A stretch of DNA of 64,000 nucleotides, from assembly GCF_002807685.1 (NCBI RefSeq), contig NZ_PEAX01000002.1:424696-488695 (forward strand), given 5' to 3'. The notes beneath the pieces are model-generated. The model did not search any database, was not told the DNA's origin, and worked only from the letters and a program-made list of their open reading frames with translations. This document shows, in pieces, positions 11,802 through 22,097 of this stretch. The DNA comes from Neoalteromonas flava (GTDB lineage Bacteria; Pseudomonadota; Gammaproteobacteria; Enterobacterales; Alteromonadaceae). The position numbers and the translations under genes are program-made. Every line of letters starts with the position of its first letter. Within the stretch, counting starts at the first letter, position 1.

Positions 11802-12077
11802 CTATTCTTCTTCGTTAAACTTGCCATCGATGAGTTGTTTGACTGCGGCGAATGCCTGTTCAGCGTCACTGCCCTCACAAACGATATCAACAGATTCTCC
11901 TTGATGGCTCTCTAACATCATAAGGCCAAGAACGCTGCTCGCATCCGCGCTTTTGTCATCTTTATTGAGGGTAATGGTAGCGTCAAATTGATTCGCAAGA
12001 GTGACCAACTGCGTCGCCGCGCGCGCATGCAAACCTAACTTGTTGACGATGGTTACCGACTGTTCAATACGCGCCAT
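11802..12077 (-). CDS. npr: Nitrogen-PTS phosphocarrier protein NPr
   Basis: NPr is the HPr-like carrier of the nitrogen PTS and passes phosphate from EI-Ntr (PtsP) to PtsN. The phosphorylated histidine is His17 in KLGLHARAAT, and the second conserved patch is SSVLGLMML. The start is placed at the ATG at 12077. It has TAGGAC six bases upstream, gives a standard 91-residue protein, and avoids an unrelated 26-residue extension that would overlap rapZ. It is the last gene of the rpoN operon, 8 bases after rapZ. The same end-of-operon position is seen in E. coli. The symbol ptsO is also used. Confidence 0.95.
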   Translation of the reverse strand: MARIEQSVTIVNKLGLHARAATQLVTLANQFDATITLNKDDKSADASSVLGLMMLESHQGESVDIVCEGSDAEQAFAAVKQLIDGKFNEEE

Positions 12078-12085
12078 AAGGAGTC

Positions 12086-12931
12086 CTAGCGATTGAGTTC
12101 GCGATGGCGGATTTGCACATCGGGATGAATGTCTTGAAATGTGCGCGCTAAGCATTCAGTCACGTATACAGAACGATGCTGCCCGCCAGTGCACCCAATC
12201 GCCACAGTAACATAACTGCGATTATTGCGCTCTAAATGAGGCAACCATGTAGAAATTAGATTCTGAATTTGCCACACAAACTTAGTGACTATCGGTTGCG
12301 AGCCTAAAAATTGCTCCACAGGGGAATCTAAGCCAGTTAAATGCTTAAGATCGGGTTCCCAATGAGGGTTCGGTAAGAAACGGGCATCAAAAACATAGTC
12401 TGCATCTTTGGGAATGCCATACTTAAACCCAAAACTTTCAAAAACCAGTACTAAGCGCGAACTTTTCTTACCTAATACTCGTTCTCGGATAAGTTCAGCC
12501 AACTGATGTACAGATAATTTATCCGTATCTAAATAAAGGTCCGCGCGCTCTGCAATTGGCGCCAGTAACTGCTTTTCGGCGATTATCGCATCTGATAACG
12601 AACGATTTTCCTTCGAGAGTGGATGTAAACGACGGGTCTCACTGAAGCGTTTGACTAACTCATCATCACTGGCGTCTAAATAGATAATATTCATATCCCA
12701 GGCATCTGGGAGATAGTTGAGAATTTCGACTAGTTCGTTAGGGTCTTTAGGTAAGTTTCGAACATCAATGCTGACTGCAACCAGATCATATTCATCAACC
12801 ACTGCGTGAGTGAGAGTAGGTAACAAATTAACTGGAATGTTATCAACACAGTAGTAACCCAAATCTTCCAGAGCACGCAGTGCAATTGATTTCCCTGAGC
12901 CACTGCGACCACTGACAATAATAAGTTTCAT
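12086..12931 (-). CDS. rapZ: RNase adapter protein RapZ
   Basis: RapZ delivers the small RNA GlmZ to RNase E and so sets GlmS and amino-sugar synthesis in E. coli. It is a 281-residue P-loop protein with Walker A GRSGSGKS at residues 8-15 and a Walker-B-like segment near [10 protein letters not shown]. The conserved C-terminal domain contains [13 protein letters not shown], as in the E. coli protein. It lies between ptsN and npr, as in enterobacteria. Identity is secure, but control of a GlmZ-like RNA in this organism is inferred from the family because no glmZ is in the window. Confidence 0.95.
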   Translation of the reverse strand: MKLIIVSGRSGSGKSIALRALEDLGYYCVDNIPVNLLPTLTHAVVDEYDLVAVSIDVRNLPKDPNELVEILNYLPDAWDMNIIYLDASDDELVKRFSETRRLHPLSKENRSLSDAIIAEKQLLAPIAERADLYLDTDKLSVHQLAELIRERVLGKKSSRLVLVFESFGFKYGIPKDADYVFDARFLPNPHWEPDLKHLTGLDSPVEQFLGSQPIVTKFVWQIQNLISTWLPHLERNNRSYVTVAIGCTGGQHRSVYVTECLARTFQDIHPDVQIRHRELNR

Positions 12932-12968
12932 GCGTACGTATCAATTCCCTAAAAGTTATAAGTACAGA

Positions 12969-13412
12969 TTAGGCTAAAGCTTGCAGGATTTCATCACTAG
13001 TTTGCGCCTTACGGATCAATTTGACCCGCTCCTTGTCAGCCAACTTTCCAGCGACAGTTGCCAAGGTTTGTAGATGCCCCTCAGCTTGTTCTTCCGGGAC
13101 CAGGATAGCAAAAAAAATATCTACCGGTTTGTCGTCGATAGCATCAAAATCAATAGCCGGTTCACTAGTCACTACAATCGCCATGACGTTGCTCAACCCG
13201 GCCAAACGCCCATGTGGGATCGCAATTCCATTGCCAATGCCGGTGCTCCCCATGCGTTCACGTTGCATCAGCGCAGCGAGTACTTTGTCATGGTCTATGT
13301 CAGGGTTATTATCCGCGGCTAGTTGGCTAATGATTTCAAGAATTCGTTTTTTACTATTACACTGAACCGCACATTGCGTGCGGTTCGTGCTTAAAATTGT
13401 TTGTAGGTTCAT
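12969..13412 (-). CDS. ptsN: Nitrogen-PTS enzyme IIA (PtsN)
   Basis: PtsN is the terminal phosphate acceptor of the nitrogen PTS and regulates potassium transport, among other targets, according to its phosphorylation state. This 147-residue protein is a single EIIA domain of the mannitol/fructose type. The active histidine is His67 in GIAIPHGRL, preceded by the conserved ERMGSTGIGNG loop. It lies 37 bases before rapZ and 43 bases after hpf in the same transcription unit, giving the classical rpoN-hpf-ptsN-rapZ-npr order. Confidence 0.96.
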   Translation of the reverse strand: MNLQTILSTNRTQCAVQCNSKKRILEIISQLAADNNPDIDHDKVLAALMQRERMGSTGIGNGIAIPHGRLAGLSNVMAIVVTSEPAIDFDAIDDKPVDIFFAILVPEEQAEGHLQTLATVAGKLADKERVKLIRKAQTSDEILQALA

Positions 13413-13455
13413 GATTTATTAAACTGCTCCAAATCTCCAAACGGAGAGGATCGTT

Positions 13456-13743
13456 TTAATGCTTTTTCAGCTTTTCCTTATGCCGGATGACCTGACGATC
13501 AAGCTTATCTATCATGCTATCAATCGCTGCATACATGTCAGTATCTTCCGAAGATGCAAATATCTCTGCACCACTAAGATGCACAGTTGCTTCTGCCTTT
13601 TGATTTAACTTTTCCACGTTCAATATAACGTGAACATTGGAAATATGATCGAAATGTCGTTCCAGCTTGGAAAACTTGGTGTCGACGTAATTGCGTAGCG
13701 AATCGGTAATATCAACGTGGTGACCAGTTAAGTTAATTTGCAT
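13456..13743 (-). CDS. hpf: Ribosome hibernation promoting factor
   Basis: HPF binds the decoding region of the 30S subunit in stationary phase and promotes inactive ribosome dimers. The 95-residue protein is the short form. It begins MQINLTGHHVDIT and carries the conserved YVDTKFSKLERHF and DMYAAIDSMIDKLDRQ segments, with a basic tail ending KEKLKKH. The dimerising C-terminal domain of long HPF is absent, as is normal in gammaproteobacteria. It lies directly downstream of rpoN. Confidence 0.95.
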   Translation of the reverse strand: MQINLTGHHVDITDSLRNYVDTKFSKLERHFDHISNVHVILNVEKLNQKAEATVHLSGAEIFASSEDTDMYAAIDSMIDKLDRQVIRHKEKLKKH

Positions 13744-13770
13744 ATATCGTCTTCCTTCTTGTTCGAGCTA

Positions 13771-15255
13771 TTAAAGTAAACTCTTACGTTGATTGGACGG
13801 GGGAATCGCAAGCGATTCTCGGTACTTTGCTATTGTCCGACGGGCCACCTGTATGCCTTGGTCCGCCAACAATTGAGCAATCTTGCTGTCACTGAGTGGC
13901 TTGCTAGGTTTTTCTGCTGCCACCAGTTTTTTAATTAGTGCACGTATTGCCGTAGAGGAACATTCTCCACCACCATCTGTCGCAACGTGACTAGAAAAAA
14001 AGTACTTCAGTTCAAAGATGCCGCGAGGGGTATGCATATATTTTTGCGTTGTAACCCGTGAAATAGTGGATTCATGCATATCCACCATTTCAGCCACATC
14101 ATTTAATACCATGGGTTTCATCATTTCTGGCCCATGCTCAAAAAATCCAATTTGCTGTTGCACGATACAATTAGCAACCTTCAACAAGGTTTCGTTACGA
14201 CTTTCTAAACTCTTAATAAACCACTTTGCCTCTTGCATATGCGAACGAATAAACTGTGAATCACTGCTGTTACGGGCGTTTCGGCTCATCGCTGCATATT
14301 GCTGATTGATACTTAGTTTCGGCAAACTGTCAGGGTTCAGCTCAACATGCCAACGGCCATTCTTCTTACTCACAGAAACATCCGGAATGACATACTCTGG
14401 CTCTTTAGTAATAAGTGCACTGCCTGGACGCGGGTTCAGCGTTTGCAATAAACGTAATGCTTCTCTTAACTCTTCTTCCTTTAGTCTGCTTTTACGCATC
14501 AAAGTTCGATAGTCTTTACTGCTTAACAGATCCGAAAATTCGATGAGAATTTGCTTGGCCTCGGATACCCACGGTGTGTCTGGTGCAAATTGATTAAGCT
14601 GCACCAACAAACATTCCTGCGGAGTGCGGGAGCCTGAACCTATGGGATCAAACATCTGAATGCGCTTGAGCACACACATCACTTCATCTTCTTCAATCTG
14701 CTCTTCAGTGACATCGTCATCATTCACACTGGAAAGAATGTCATCGACAGAACAGGTCAAATATCCTGATTCATCGATTGAATCGATAATTGCAATCGCG
14801 ATAGCACGATCGACCTCGCTAAATGGTGTCAGGTCCATCTGCCATAACAGATGGTCTTGAATATTGTCGGTGGTTTCGCCTTGAAAAACCTGATCGTCGT
14901 CACTGCCTGAAGACATTGGAGCTGGCGCTGATGAAGCACTGTAATATTCATCCCAAGTACTATCGATAGGAAGTTCATCCGGCAGCTCTGCTTTTTCCAG
15001 AGCGTCTCCACTTTCTAGCGAGTCATCACTGGAATTCGCCGTTGGCTCTTCTTTTTCTTTGCTATTGGTTTGCAAATCACTATTGCTATCCGGCTCGTGC
15101 CCCTCTTCTAGCTCAAGTAATGGATTTGAATCAAGCGCCTCTTGAATTTCAGTTTGTAAGTCGAGTGTTGATAGTTGCAACAGCTTGATCGCTTGCTGCA
15201 ACTGTGGGGTCATCGTAAGTTGTTGACTAAATTTAAGTTGTAACGAGGGCTTCAT
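13771..15255 (-). CDS. rpoN: RNA polymerase sigma-54 factor
   Basis: RpoN directs RNA polymerase to -24/-12 promoters, which open only with AAA+ activators; typical regulons include nitrogen metabolism and flagella. This 494-residue protein has the glutamine-rich region I (about 1-48, starting [20 protein letters not shown]), an acidic linker (about 50-130) rich in Glu, Asp and Ser, and the core-binding domain. The helix-turn-helix contains [13 protein letters not shown]. The C-terminal RpoN box reads [12 protein letters not shown]. It lies between lptB and hpf in the usual order. Confidence 0.97.
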   Translation of the reverse strand: MKPSLQLKFSQQLTMTPQLQQAIKLLQLSTLDLQTEIQEALDSNPLLELEEGHEPDSNSDLQTNSKEKEEPTANSSDDSLESGDALEKAELPDELPIDSTWDEYYSASSAPAPMSSGSDDDQVFQGETTDNIQDHLLWQMDLTPFSEVDRAIAIAIIDSIDESGYLTCSVDDILSSVNDDDVTEEQIEEDEVMCVLKRIQMFDPIGSGSRTPQECLLVQLNQFAPDTPWVSEAKQILIEFSDLLSSKDYRTLMRKSRLKEEELREALRLLQTLNPRPGSALITKEPEYVIPDVSVSKKNGRWHVELNPDSLPKLSINQQYAAMSRNARNSSDSQFIRSHMQEAKWFIKSLESRNETLLKVANCIVQQQIGFFEHGPEMMKPMVLNDVAEMVDMHESTISRVTTQKYMHTPRGIFELKYFFSSHVATDGGGECSSTAIRALIKKLVAAEKPSKPLSDSKIAQLLADQGIQVARRTIAKYRESLAIPPSNQRKSLL

Positions 15256-15326
15256 TTATTGCTCTTTACTTCCCACACCATGTGTTGACACACTCTACTT
15301 TGAACAAATAATCGTTGTTAGGTTAA

Positions 15327-16052
15327 CTATAGCCTGAATTGCTCACCGAGGTATACATCTCTAACTTTTTGATTCGCTAAAACCTCGTCAGCTGTGCCTG
15401 AAGCAATTAACTCTCCATGACTAACAATGTATGCTTTTTCACAAACATCAAGGGTTTCACGGACGTTATGGTCGGTGATCAAGACACCGATACCACGCTC
15501 ACACAAATGCTGAATAATTTTTTTAATGTCGTTAACTGAGATGGGATCTACCCCGGCAAAAGGTTCATCAAGTAGGATGAATTGTGGATTGGCGGCTAGA
15601 GCTCTGGCGATTTCAACCCTACGCCTTTCACCACCTGACAAACTCATGCCAAGACTATTGCGAATATGATTGATATTGAACTCATCAAGTAAGGCATCCG
15701 CCTCTTGTTCTCGCTGAATCGTCGTCAACTCTTTTCGGGTTTGCAAAATTGCCATGATATTTTCGAGAACAGTTAGCTTACGAAAAATAGACGCTTCTTG
15801 TGGTAGATAGCCGATACCCTGTCGCGCCCGCTCATGCATTGGCAGCACAGTGAGTTCGGACTGGTCAATATATATGCGCCCATGATCCAATGCTACGAGG
15901 CCCACGATCATATAAAATGTAGTAGTTTTCCCTGCGCCATTAGGCCCCAGTAAGCCAACTATCTGCCCGCTATCTACGCTCAGACTAACGTCTCTAACGA
16001 CTTGCCTAGACTTATAAGACTTCGCTAAGTTCTTGGCGATCAACGTTGCCAT
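15327..16052 (-). CDS. lptB: LPS export ABC transporter ATP-binding protein LptB
   Basis: LptB is the ATPase of the LptB2FG complex that extracts LPS from the inner membrane. It has Walker [10 protein letters not shown] (36-44), the signature [15 protein letters not shown], Walker [13 protein letters not shown] and the switch histidine in ITDHNVRET. At 241 residues it matches E. coli LptB. Its ATG shares one base with the lptA stop (TAATG), so translation is probably coupled. The membrane partners LptF and LptG are encoded at 38209-40379. Confidence 0.97.
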   Translation of the reverse strand: MATLIAKNLAKSYKSRQVVRDVSLSVDSGQIVGLLGPNGAGKTTTFYMIVGLVALDHGRIYIDQSELTVLPMHERARQGIGYLPQEASIFRKLTVLENIMAILQTRKELTTIQREQEADALLDEFNINHIRNSLGMSLSGGERRRVEIARALAANPQFILLDEPFAGVDPISVNDIKKIIQHLCERGIGVLITDHNVRETLDVCEKAYIVSHGELIASGTADEVLANQKVRDVYLGEQFRL

Positions 16053-16651
16053 TATCGCGGTTCTTCCTGTTGCGGTTGATCTTCTTCTGGCTCATCTTCT
16101 TGGATGTCTTTAAACGTTTCCGGGCGAAAAACGGTGGTAACCCGACGCTCTTCATCGTTATCATTGCTTTCTGCTAGAAGTTGTTCTTTTTCCATATCAA
16201 ACTGAATCAAATCGCCTTGCACCATACTGCTATCACGCACCAACTGTGCAGCACCGTCTAAAGTTATGGCGCGTGACGATACGGCATAGGTAATCGAATT
16301 CGCTTGCGCTGTTACTCGGCTCCCATCATCCATATTTTGTGCGTACATGGCAGGCTGCCCGCGAGCAATAAATACTTCTCTGCCTTCACCATCAGTCGCA
16401 ATTACTTCAACTTCATCCGCATGTATTTCCATCGAGCCTTGCGTTATGTGCACGTCATCTTTAAAAATTGAGGTTTTATTCTTACCATCCACAAACTGGC
16501 TTTTTGCGTCTACTTTGATGGGCTGACTAAAGTCAGATTGACCTGCCAAAGCGAGTGTTGATAAAAGGCTGAAGCTCAATACCCAAGCGGTGCCGCGCAA
16601 GGCACCTGAAATCGAGAATCGGTTGACGAGATAATAAAGGGGAAGCAGCAT
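16052..16651 (-). CDS. lptA: LPS transport periplasmic protein LptA
   Basis: LptA forms the periplasmic bridge that carries LPS from LptC to LptDE. The mature part starts near [13 protein letters not shown] and shows the OstA-like beta-jellyroll pattern ([28 protein letters not shown]), followed by an acidic, Pro/Gln-rich tail. The ATG at 16651 is chosen because it lies one base after the lptC stop; a start further up would run into lptC in another frame. The signal peptide is long, with about 22 residues before the hydrophobic core, so a start inside it cannot be excluded. The product is about 199 residues. Confidence 0.92.
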   Translation of the reverse strand: MLLPLYYLVNRFSISGALRGTAWVLSFSLLSTLALAGQSDFSQPIKVDAKSQFVDGKNKTSIFKDDVHITQGSMEIHADEVEVIATDGEGREVFIARGQPAMYAQNMDDGSRVTAQANSITYAVSSRAITLDGAAQLVRDSSMVQGDLIQFDMEKEQLLAESNDNDEERRVTTVFRPETFKDIQEDEPEEDQPQQEEPR

Positions 16652-16652
16652 A

Positions 16653-17225
16653 CTAAAGGGCCTTGTTTGAAGGAGAATATACAGTCTGGACATGCTGTTG
16701 CAATTCATAAGTCTTGTTGGTGAGATCCGCATTCAATCCATCGCTTTGTATTTGGTAATCCTCACCTACAATGGTGACCGCTTGATCCGATGTCATTATT
16801 TTAGTCGTTAAGTCTATTTGAAGGAACTCTGTTGCAATAGTTTTTACGAATTCATCGTCACTCAGACTCCGAATGGTCACATTTCGTTCAAGTTGGATGC
16901 GATTATCATCATACAACGTGCCTTCTTCCGCCGTGACTTGCCATGGCGTCTCTTCATCTTCCATATATATGGTGTATTGGGGTTGCTTAAAGTAAACAAA
17001 ACCTAGCTGCTCAAAGTGCTCCATTTGTTGCGCAAAAATACGATGGCTAAGTTTACCCGACTCATCATAGATTGCGCTGCGCAGGTTTTTGGCTTGATAG
17101 GTCGGTTTGTAGGCGTCTTCTTCATTGCCCACGGTGCTTACAGAATCCTCTTTCAACCACGTTGGAATATAAGTCGCTAACGCTAAAATAAACAATGCTG
17201 AAATACTGTAGCCTAGCCTATTCAC
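16653..17225 (-). CDS. lptC: LPS export inner-membrane protein LptC
   Basis: LptC is a bitopic membrane protein that takes LPS from LptB2FG and hands it to LptA. This 190-residue protein has one N-terminal membrane helix (about 4-22) and a periplasmic jellyroll domain with the family pattern YTIYMEDEETPWQVTAEEG and LQIDLTTKIMTSDQAVTI. The ATG overlaps the kdsC stop by four bases (ATGA), indicating coupling. Sequence conservation is low in this family, but position and fold pattern agree. Confidence 0.93.
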   Translation of the reverse strand: MNRLGYSISALFILALATYIPTWLKEDSVSTVGNEEDAYKPTYQAKNLRSAIYDESGKLSHRIFAQQMEHFEQLGFVYFKQPQYTIYMEDEETPWQVTAEEGTLYDDNRIQLERNVTIRSLSDDEFVKTIATEFLQIDLTTKIMTSDQAVTIVGEDYQIQSDGLNADLTNKTYELQQHVQTVYSPSNKAL

Positions 17226-17776
17226 ACGCTAGCTCCAGTTATGTCATCAAGGTGGCCGTGAATTTGAAGAAGCACATCACAGACCTCACGCACAGCGCCA
17301 AAACCGCCTCTTGAAGAGGTTATCCAACGAGCTTGCTTCAATACTAAAGGATGCGCATCGGCGACTGCGATAGGAACAGCGCTCAATGCAAACAGACCTA
17401 AATCTGGCACATCATCACCAATGGCGGCAACCTGCTCTGGGGCTAATTGCGTCGATGTTAGAATGTCTTGTAAAGCTTGAGCCTTGTTTTCCTGCCCTTG
17501 AATAATAAAATTGGTGTTTAACGAGCGCATGCGTTGCTCTACGATTTTAGACTCACGCCCAGTTATAACAGCAGTTTTAATACCAATCCGCTGCAATGCT
17601 TTGAAACCAAATCCATCTCGGGTGTGAAAGGCCTTGAGCTCCTCGCCCTGATTCCCCAAGTAGATGCGCCCATCGGAAAACACACCGTCAATATCGCACA
17701 CAAATAAGCGAACCTGACTTAGGGCCGTGTAGATATCTTGTGGTAATGCACCGTACAAGGTCTCAACGCTCTGCAT
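17222..17776 (-). CDS. kdsC: 3-deoxy-D-manno-octulosonate 8-phosphate phosphatase KdsC
   Basis: KdsC removes phosphate from Kdo-8-phosphate, the third step of Kdo synthesis for the LPS inner core. It is a HAD-family enzyme of the C0 type, 184 residues long. The nucleophile motif CDIDGVFSDG has D28 and D30; motif II lies in AVITGRES, and motif IV in AAIGDDVPDLGLF. It overlaps kdsD by one base and lptC by four bases. Confidence 0.96.
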   Translation of the reverse strand: MQSVETLYGALPQDIYTALSQVRLFVCDIDGVFSDGRIYLGNQGEELKAFHTRDGFGFKALQRIGIKTAVITGRESKIVEQRMRSLNTNFIIQGQENKAQALQDILTSTQLAPEQVAAIGDDVPDLGLFALSAVPIAVADAHPLVLKQARWITSSRGGFGAVREVCDVLLQIHGHLDDITGASV

Positions 17777-18741
17777 TACAATACTCCGGCCATCAGGAGC
17801 ATATGCATGTTGAATGCCCCAATCGGTTTACGGTCACCATCAACAGCAAACATTGCACTGATTTTATGCTGTTCCATTAAATTTAATGCATTTACTGCTA
17901 ACGTGTCGGGAGTAACAGTAACTCCATTTTTGGTCATGACTTCACCGACCGGCGTAGTGTGAATATCAATACGGCTGTCTAAAATACGGCGTAAATCCCC
18001 ATCGGTGAAGATACCCGCAAGTTTACCTTGTTGATCTTGCACTCCAGTCATCCCCAATCCTTTGCGCGAGATTTCTAGCAATGCGGTAGAAATGCTTTGC
18101 TCAGGATTTACCAACGGGAGTTGATTGCTAGCTAGCATTATATCACTGACTTTAAGCAATAGTTTACGACCTAAACTGCCCCCTGGGTGCGACAAGGCAA
18201 AATCATCAGACGTGAATCCTTTGGCATCGAGCAAAGCAACCGCAAGCGCATCGCCCATAACCAATGTGACTGTTGTACTGGTAGTGGGCGCAAGGCCTAA
18301 TGAGCAAGCCTCTTCATTGACATGGATATCGAGCATCACATCGGCGTGTTTGGCGAGGTTACTTTCGCGACTATTGGTCATTGCGATGATTGGGATTTTC
18401 AAACGTTTTACCACGGGCAATATGCTTAACAATTCGGCCGATTCACCAGAATTAGAAATAGCCAAAAGCACATCATTAGTGCCTAACATACCCAAATCGC
18501 CGTGATTTGCCTCGCCTGGGTGCATAAAAAAGGCTGGTGTTCCTGTACTAGCAAGGGTAGCTGCTATCTTATGCCCGATATGGCCAGATTTTCCCATTCC
18601 ACTAACCACAACTTTGCCAGTACAACCTAAACAGAGCTCACAAGCTTTGGCAAACTCGCCATTAATACGCTCTCCCAATGCGGTAAGCTCTCGCTGTTCA
18701 ATCTCTACAACTCGTTTACCGGAGGCAATAAAATCTGTCAT
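17776..18741 (-). CDS. kdsD: D-arabinose 5-phosphate isomerase KdsD
   Basis: KdsD converts ribulose 5-phosphate to arabinose 5-phosphate, the first step towards Kdo. An N-terminal SIS sugar-isomerase domain contains GMGKSGHIGHKIAATLAST and HPGEANHGDLGML. Two CBS domains follow (about 205-321). At 321 residues it is close to E. coli KdsD (328). It sits 3 bases after yrbG and overlaps kdsC by one base, so the Kdo and Lpt genes are made together. Confidence 0.96.
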   Translation of the reverse strand: MTDFIASGKRVVEIEQRELTALGERINGEFAKACELCLGCTGKVVVSGMGKSGHIGHKIAATLASTGTPAFFMHPGEANHGDLGMLGTNDVLLAISNSGESAELLSILPVVKRLKIPIIAMTNSRESNLAKHADVMLDIHVNEEACSLGLAPTTSTTVTLVMGDALAVALLDAKGFTSDDFALSHPGGSLGRKLLLKVSDIMLASNQLPLVNPEQSISTALLEISRKGLGMTGVQDQQGKLAGIFTDGDLRRILDSRIDIHTTPVGEVMTKNGVTVTPDTLAVNALNLMEQHKISAMFAVDGDRKPIGAFNMHMLLMAGVL

Positions 18742-18744
18742 GGT

Positions 18745-19701
18745 TTATCCAAATAGTACCCATTGATAGGCAAAAAACGCAGCAACAAGAGAAAATGCTT
18801 CGTATCGATTAATCCGGCGTCGACCGCGCAAATCGAAACTATACACGATTAATAACACCGTGAGGCCCAACATTACGAAAATATCGCGCTCCGCTGCCTG
18901 AGCTTCAATGATACCCGGCGTGATCAAACCGGGCATAGCCAACACACCGAGTAAATTGAAGATGTTCGAACCCACGACATTACCCAATGCAAGATCATGT
19001 TCATTCTTCATCACACCGGCTATGCTCGCAGCTAGCTCGGGTAAACTAGTACCTAGCGCGATAACAGTTAGGCCGATTACCAATTCACTTACGCCCAGAT
19101 AAGCGGCAATCTCAGTGGCTGATGCAATAATAAAATGCGCACTGGCAGGGAGTAACGTCATACCTAACAGTACCCATAACCACGCGTGCAGGTTGGGCAC
19201 TCCTTTGGGGATTTCATCATCAGTTTCATGGTGTATCGGATCGTTCTTTTTGGTTGTTACTGACAAATAAGCCATTCCAAACAATACCAGAATCAACCCA
19301 ATGGTTAGTGCAATACCCTCCGCTCTGCTTAGCGTTTGGTCATAAATAAACCAGGATGCAACAACACAAATAAGCAACAAAATCGGCATCTCTCGCTTCA
19401 CAGTCAATGAACTAACCACAAGCGGTTTGATGAGGGCCGTGACTCCTAGAACCAGAGCGATATTGGTAATATTTGAGCCCAACGCATTTCCTACAGCCGT
19501 ATTCCGATTGTCATTAAGCGAAGCGATGATTGAAACCACAATTTCTGGCGCAGAAGATCCCATGGCAACGATAGTAAGCCCAATCATCATTGGTGAAACA
19601 CCACTGTTGCGAGCCAATGCTGAGGCCCCATAAACGAAACGATCGGCAGCCCAACTTAAGATTGCGATACCAATGATAAAAATGACTACACTACTCAGCA
19701 T
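18745..19701 (-). CDS. yrbG: Calcium/sodium antiporter YrbG (CaCA family)
   Basis: This 318-residue inner-membrane protein belongs to the Ca2+:cation antiporter family. It carries both signature alpha repeats: GSSAPEIVVSIIAS followed by GNALGSNITN, and LGTSLPELAASIAG followed by GNVVGSNIFN. About ten membrane helices are visible in two inverted halves joined by a hydrophilic loop (about 150-165). In E. coli it likewise heads the kdsD-lpt-rpoN cluster and faces the mla operon. Its physiological substrate has not been settled in E. coli. Confidence 0.93.
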   Translation of the reverse strand: MLSSVVIFIIGIAILSWAADRFVYGASALARNSGVSPMMIGLTIVAMGSSAPEIVVSIIASLNDNRNTAVGNALGSNITNIALVLGVTALIKPLVVSSLTVKREMPILLLICVVASWFIYDQTLSRAEGIALTIGLILVLFGMAYLSVTTKKNDPIHHETDDEIPKGVPNLHAWLWVLLGMTLLPASAHFIIASATEIAAYLGVSELVIGLTVIALGTSLPELAASIAGVMKNEHDLALGNVVGSNIFNLLGVLAMPGLITPGIIEAQAAERDIFVMLGLTVLLIVYSFDLRGRRRINRYEAFSLVAAFFAYQWVLFG

Positions 19702-20021
19702 GAAGCACTGTCAGTTGCTTTTGAATTAATCGAATGATCGCAAAAATTTGCTGCACTGCCTAGTGTATACCGCTGACTTGGATTAATTTTTTTCAATCTT
19801 TCGCAACTCTATGCCACTTTCTGCGGTCTGTATGGGTATAATAGTAGGGATATGGCGCAGCTTTTATACAGGAAAAGAAGTGGCGCCAATTATGTTTCGA
19901 AATTTTCGGATATATGTTGTTACTTTTTAACTTTGCTCGAACAACTTGAAAACCGTTAAAATATCGCTACATAGTCGAATCTATCGACGAGCACTAATGG
20001 CGCCATTCATTCAAGGCAGGC
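19702..20021. promoter_or_regulatory. Divergent promoter region of the yrbG-npr and mlaF-murA operons
   Basis: This 320-bp gap separates two long divergent envelope operons and holds no gene. A perfect -10 hexamer TATAAT lies at 19837-19842 on the plus strand, although its -35 is poor. A second possible plus-strand pair is TTGCTC at about 19932 with TAAAAT at about 19956. No clear minus-strand promoter was found. Internal promoters, for example before rpoN, are also likely. Confidence 0.4.
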
Positions 20022-20822
20022 ATGGATAATTTAGTTTCAATCAACAATATGACTTTCAACCGTGGTAACCGGACGATTTATGATGGTATTTCGTTAGAGG
20101 TCCCGCGTGGCAAAATAACTGCGGTTATGGGGCCCAGCGGTATCGGCAAAACCACGCTGCTTAAGCTCATTGGTGGGCAATTAACCCCCGATGCCGGCAC
20201 TGTCGAATTCGATGGTAAAAACGTACATAGCCTTTCGCGCTCCAAGTTATTTGAGTTACGTCGTGATATGAGTATGCTGTTTCAAAGTGGTGCGCTATTC
20301 ACCAATATTTCAGTGTTCGACAATGTCGCATTTCCCTTGCGTGAGCACACTCAGTTATCCGAGTCAGTGATCGAAACCTTAGTTGCACTGAAACTGCAAG
20401 CCGTTGGGCTGAGAGGTGCTGCACATTTAATGCCGGCAGAATTGTCAGGCGGCATGGCGCGCCGAGCGGCGCTTGCGCGAGCCATCGCTCTGGACCCGAA
20501 ATTAATCATGTTTGATGAACCCTTTGCTGGACAAGACCCTATTTCAATGGGTGTTTTGGTGAAGTTGATCCGCGCCCTCAACGACTCATTAGGCGTCACT
20601 AGTATCGTTGTTACTCATGATGTAACCGAGGTGCTTACCATTGCCGATTACGTCTACATATTGGCGGAACAGCGTATTATTGGCGAAGGCACACCCACCG
20701 AAATTAAACAAAGTGAGTCTGCGTTGGTACAGCAATTTTTACAAGGCAACGCCGATGGCCCTGTGCCATTTCATTTTAAAGCGCCAAGCCTAGAATCCCA
20801 ATTGTTTGGGGAGCAAGCATGA
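20022..20822 (+). CDS. mlaF: Phospholipid ABC transporter ATP-binding protein MlaF
   Basis: MlaF is the ATPase of MlaFEDB, which moves phospholipids between the inner membrane and periplasmic MlaC to keep the outer membrane asymmetric. It has Walker [10 protein letters not shown] (37-45), the signature [17 protein letters not shown] and Walker [13 protein letters not shown]. The 266-residue length fits the family, including the C-terminal extension that contacts the partner subunit. Its stop overlaps mlaE by four bases (ATGA). It is the first gene of mlaFEDCB-ibaG-murA. Confidence 0.96.
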   Translation: MDNLVSINNMTFNRGNRTIYDGISLEVPRGKITAVMGPSGIGKTTLLKLIGGQLTPDAGTVEFDGKNVHSLSRSKLFELRRDMSMLFQSGALFTNISVFDNVAFPLREHTQLSESVIETLVALKLQAVGLRGAAHLMPAELSGGMARRAALARAIALDPKLIMFDEPFAGQDPISMGVLVKLIRALNDSLGVTSIVVTHDVTEVLTIADYVYILAEQRIIGEGTPTEIKQSESALVQQFLQGNADGPVPFHFKAPSLESQLFGEQA

Positions 20823-21598
20823 TAAATTGGATTGCCGATATCGGGCATAACACTTTAGCTAAGATAAGTGCTTCTGGCCGCGCCGGCTTGATGTTATTTG
20901 GTGCCATATTTGCGTTACCGCAATTTAAAAATATCCGCCTGACTATTCAACAAGTCTACGTGGTGGGCGTTCAGTCTCTGTTAATCATTATCGTGTCAGG
21001 CTTGTTCATCGGCATGGTCATGGCTTTACAGGGTTATACCATATTAGTGGATTATGGCGCGGAAGGCAGTCTCGGCCCTATGGTTGCACTGTCGTTACTA
21101 CGCGAGTTAGGGCCGGTAGTAACAGCATTATTGTTCGCTGGACGCGCAGGTTCCGCGCTAACGGCAGAAATTGGCTTAATGAAGGCGACTGAACAATTAA
21201 GTAGTCTTGAGATGATGGCGGTTGACCCGCTGCGTCGAGTAGTCGCGCCCCGTTTTTGGGCCGGTGTCATTGCAATGCCGATGCTTGCCGTTATTTTCAG
21301 TGCTGTGGGGATATTGGGCGGCCATTTAGTTGGGGTCGATTGGCTAGGCGTTGATGCAGGAAGCTATTGGTCAATTATGCAAGCTACGGTCGAATGGCAA
21401 GCTGATGTTGTGAATGGCATTATCAAGAGTGTCGTATTTGCTTTAGTTGTTACCTGGATCGCCATTTTCAAAGGCTATGATGCGGTACCAACGTCTGAAG
21501 GTATCAGCAAAGCTACCACGGAAACCGTAGTATTTAGTTCTCTCGCCGTATTAGGCTTGGATTTTGTGTTAACAGCACTCATGTTTGGCATTGAGTAG
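20819..21598 (+). CDS. mlaE: Phospholipid ABC transporter permease MlaE
   Basis: MlaE is the inner-membrane permease of the Mla transporter. It has an N-terminal amphipathic segment, several membrane helices and the family motifs [25 protein letters not shown] (positions about 95-120) and [25 protein letters not shown] (about 125-150). At 259 residues it is the usual length. The ATG overlaps mlaF, and mlaD follows 8 bases later. Confidence 0.96.
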   Translation: MINWIADIGHNTLAKISASGRAGLMLFGAIFALPQFKNIRLTIQQVYVVGVQSLLIIIVSGLFIGMVMALQGYTILVDYGAEGSLGPMVALSLLRELGPVVTALLFAGRAGSALTAEIGLMKATEQLSSLEMMAVDPLRRVVAPRFWAGVIAMPMLAVIFSAVGILGGHLVGVDWLGVDAGSYWSIMQATVEWQADVVNGIIKSVVFALVVTWIAIFKGYDAVPTSEGISKATTETVVFSSLAVLGLDFVLTALMFGIE

Positions 21599-21606
21599 GA
21601 GAAAAA

Positions 21607-22074
21607 ATGACAACGCGCAAAACAGAATTACTGGTCGGAATGTTTGTCTTATTGACACTTGCCGCATTGTTATTGTTGGGGCTTAAAGTTGCCAATCAGG
21701 GAATGCAGGCAAATGGCGAAACTTATGTGCTAAAAGCCAAGTTTGATAATATTGGCGGATTGAAGGAGCGTTCCGCAGTTAAGGTTGGCGGAGTTACCGT
21801 GGGTCGCGTCGAGTCAATTAGTTTAGATGCAGACGATTTCACTCCTGTTGTAACGTTAACTATTAGTAAAGAATATAACAACTTCCCAGAAACCACTTCG
21901 GTAGCAATATTAACCTCAGGGCTTTTAGGCGAGCAGTATGTAGGGCTACAACCTGGATTTTCGTTTGGCGATATCGAAAACCTGAGTGACGGTGATTTCA
22001 TCGAAGATACTAAATCAGCACTGGTACTCGAGGACCTTATTGGTCAGTTTCTTTTCAGCCGAGACAGTGAATAA
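21607..22074 (+). CDS. mlaD: Mla system MCE-domain protein MlaD
   Basis: MlaD forms a hexameric ring anchored in the inner membrane that conducts phospholipids to MlaC. One N-terminal helix (about 9-26) precedes the MCE domain (about 38-118), with the pattern FDNIGGLKERSAVKVGGV and the pore-lining segment LLGEQYVGLQPG. At 155 residues it is slightly shorter than E. coli MlaD (183), the difference being in the C-terminal tail. GTAGGAG at 21595-21601 precedes the start. Confidence 0.95.
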   Translation: MTTRKTELLVGMFVLLTLAALLLLGLKVANQGMQANGETYVLKAKFDNIGGLKERSAVKVGGVTVGRVESISLDADDFTPVVTLTISKEYNNFPETTSVAILTSGLLGEQYVGLQPGFSFGDIENLSDGDFIEDTKSALVLEDLIGQFLFSRDSE

Positions 22075-22097
22075 CAAATAACCTAGGAGTAATTATA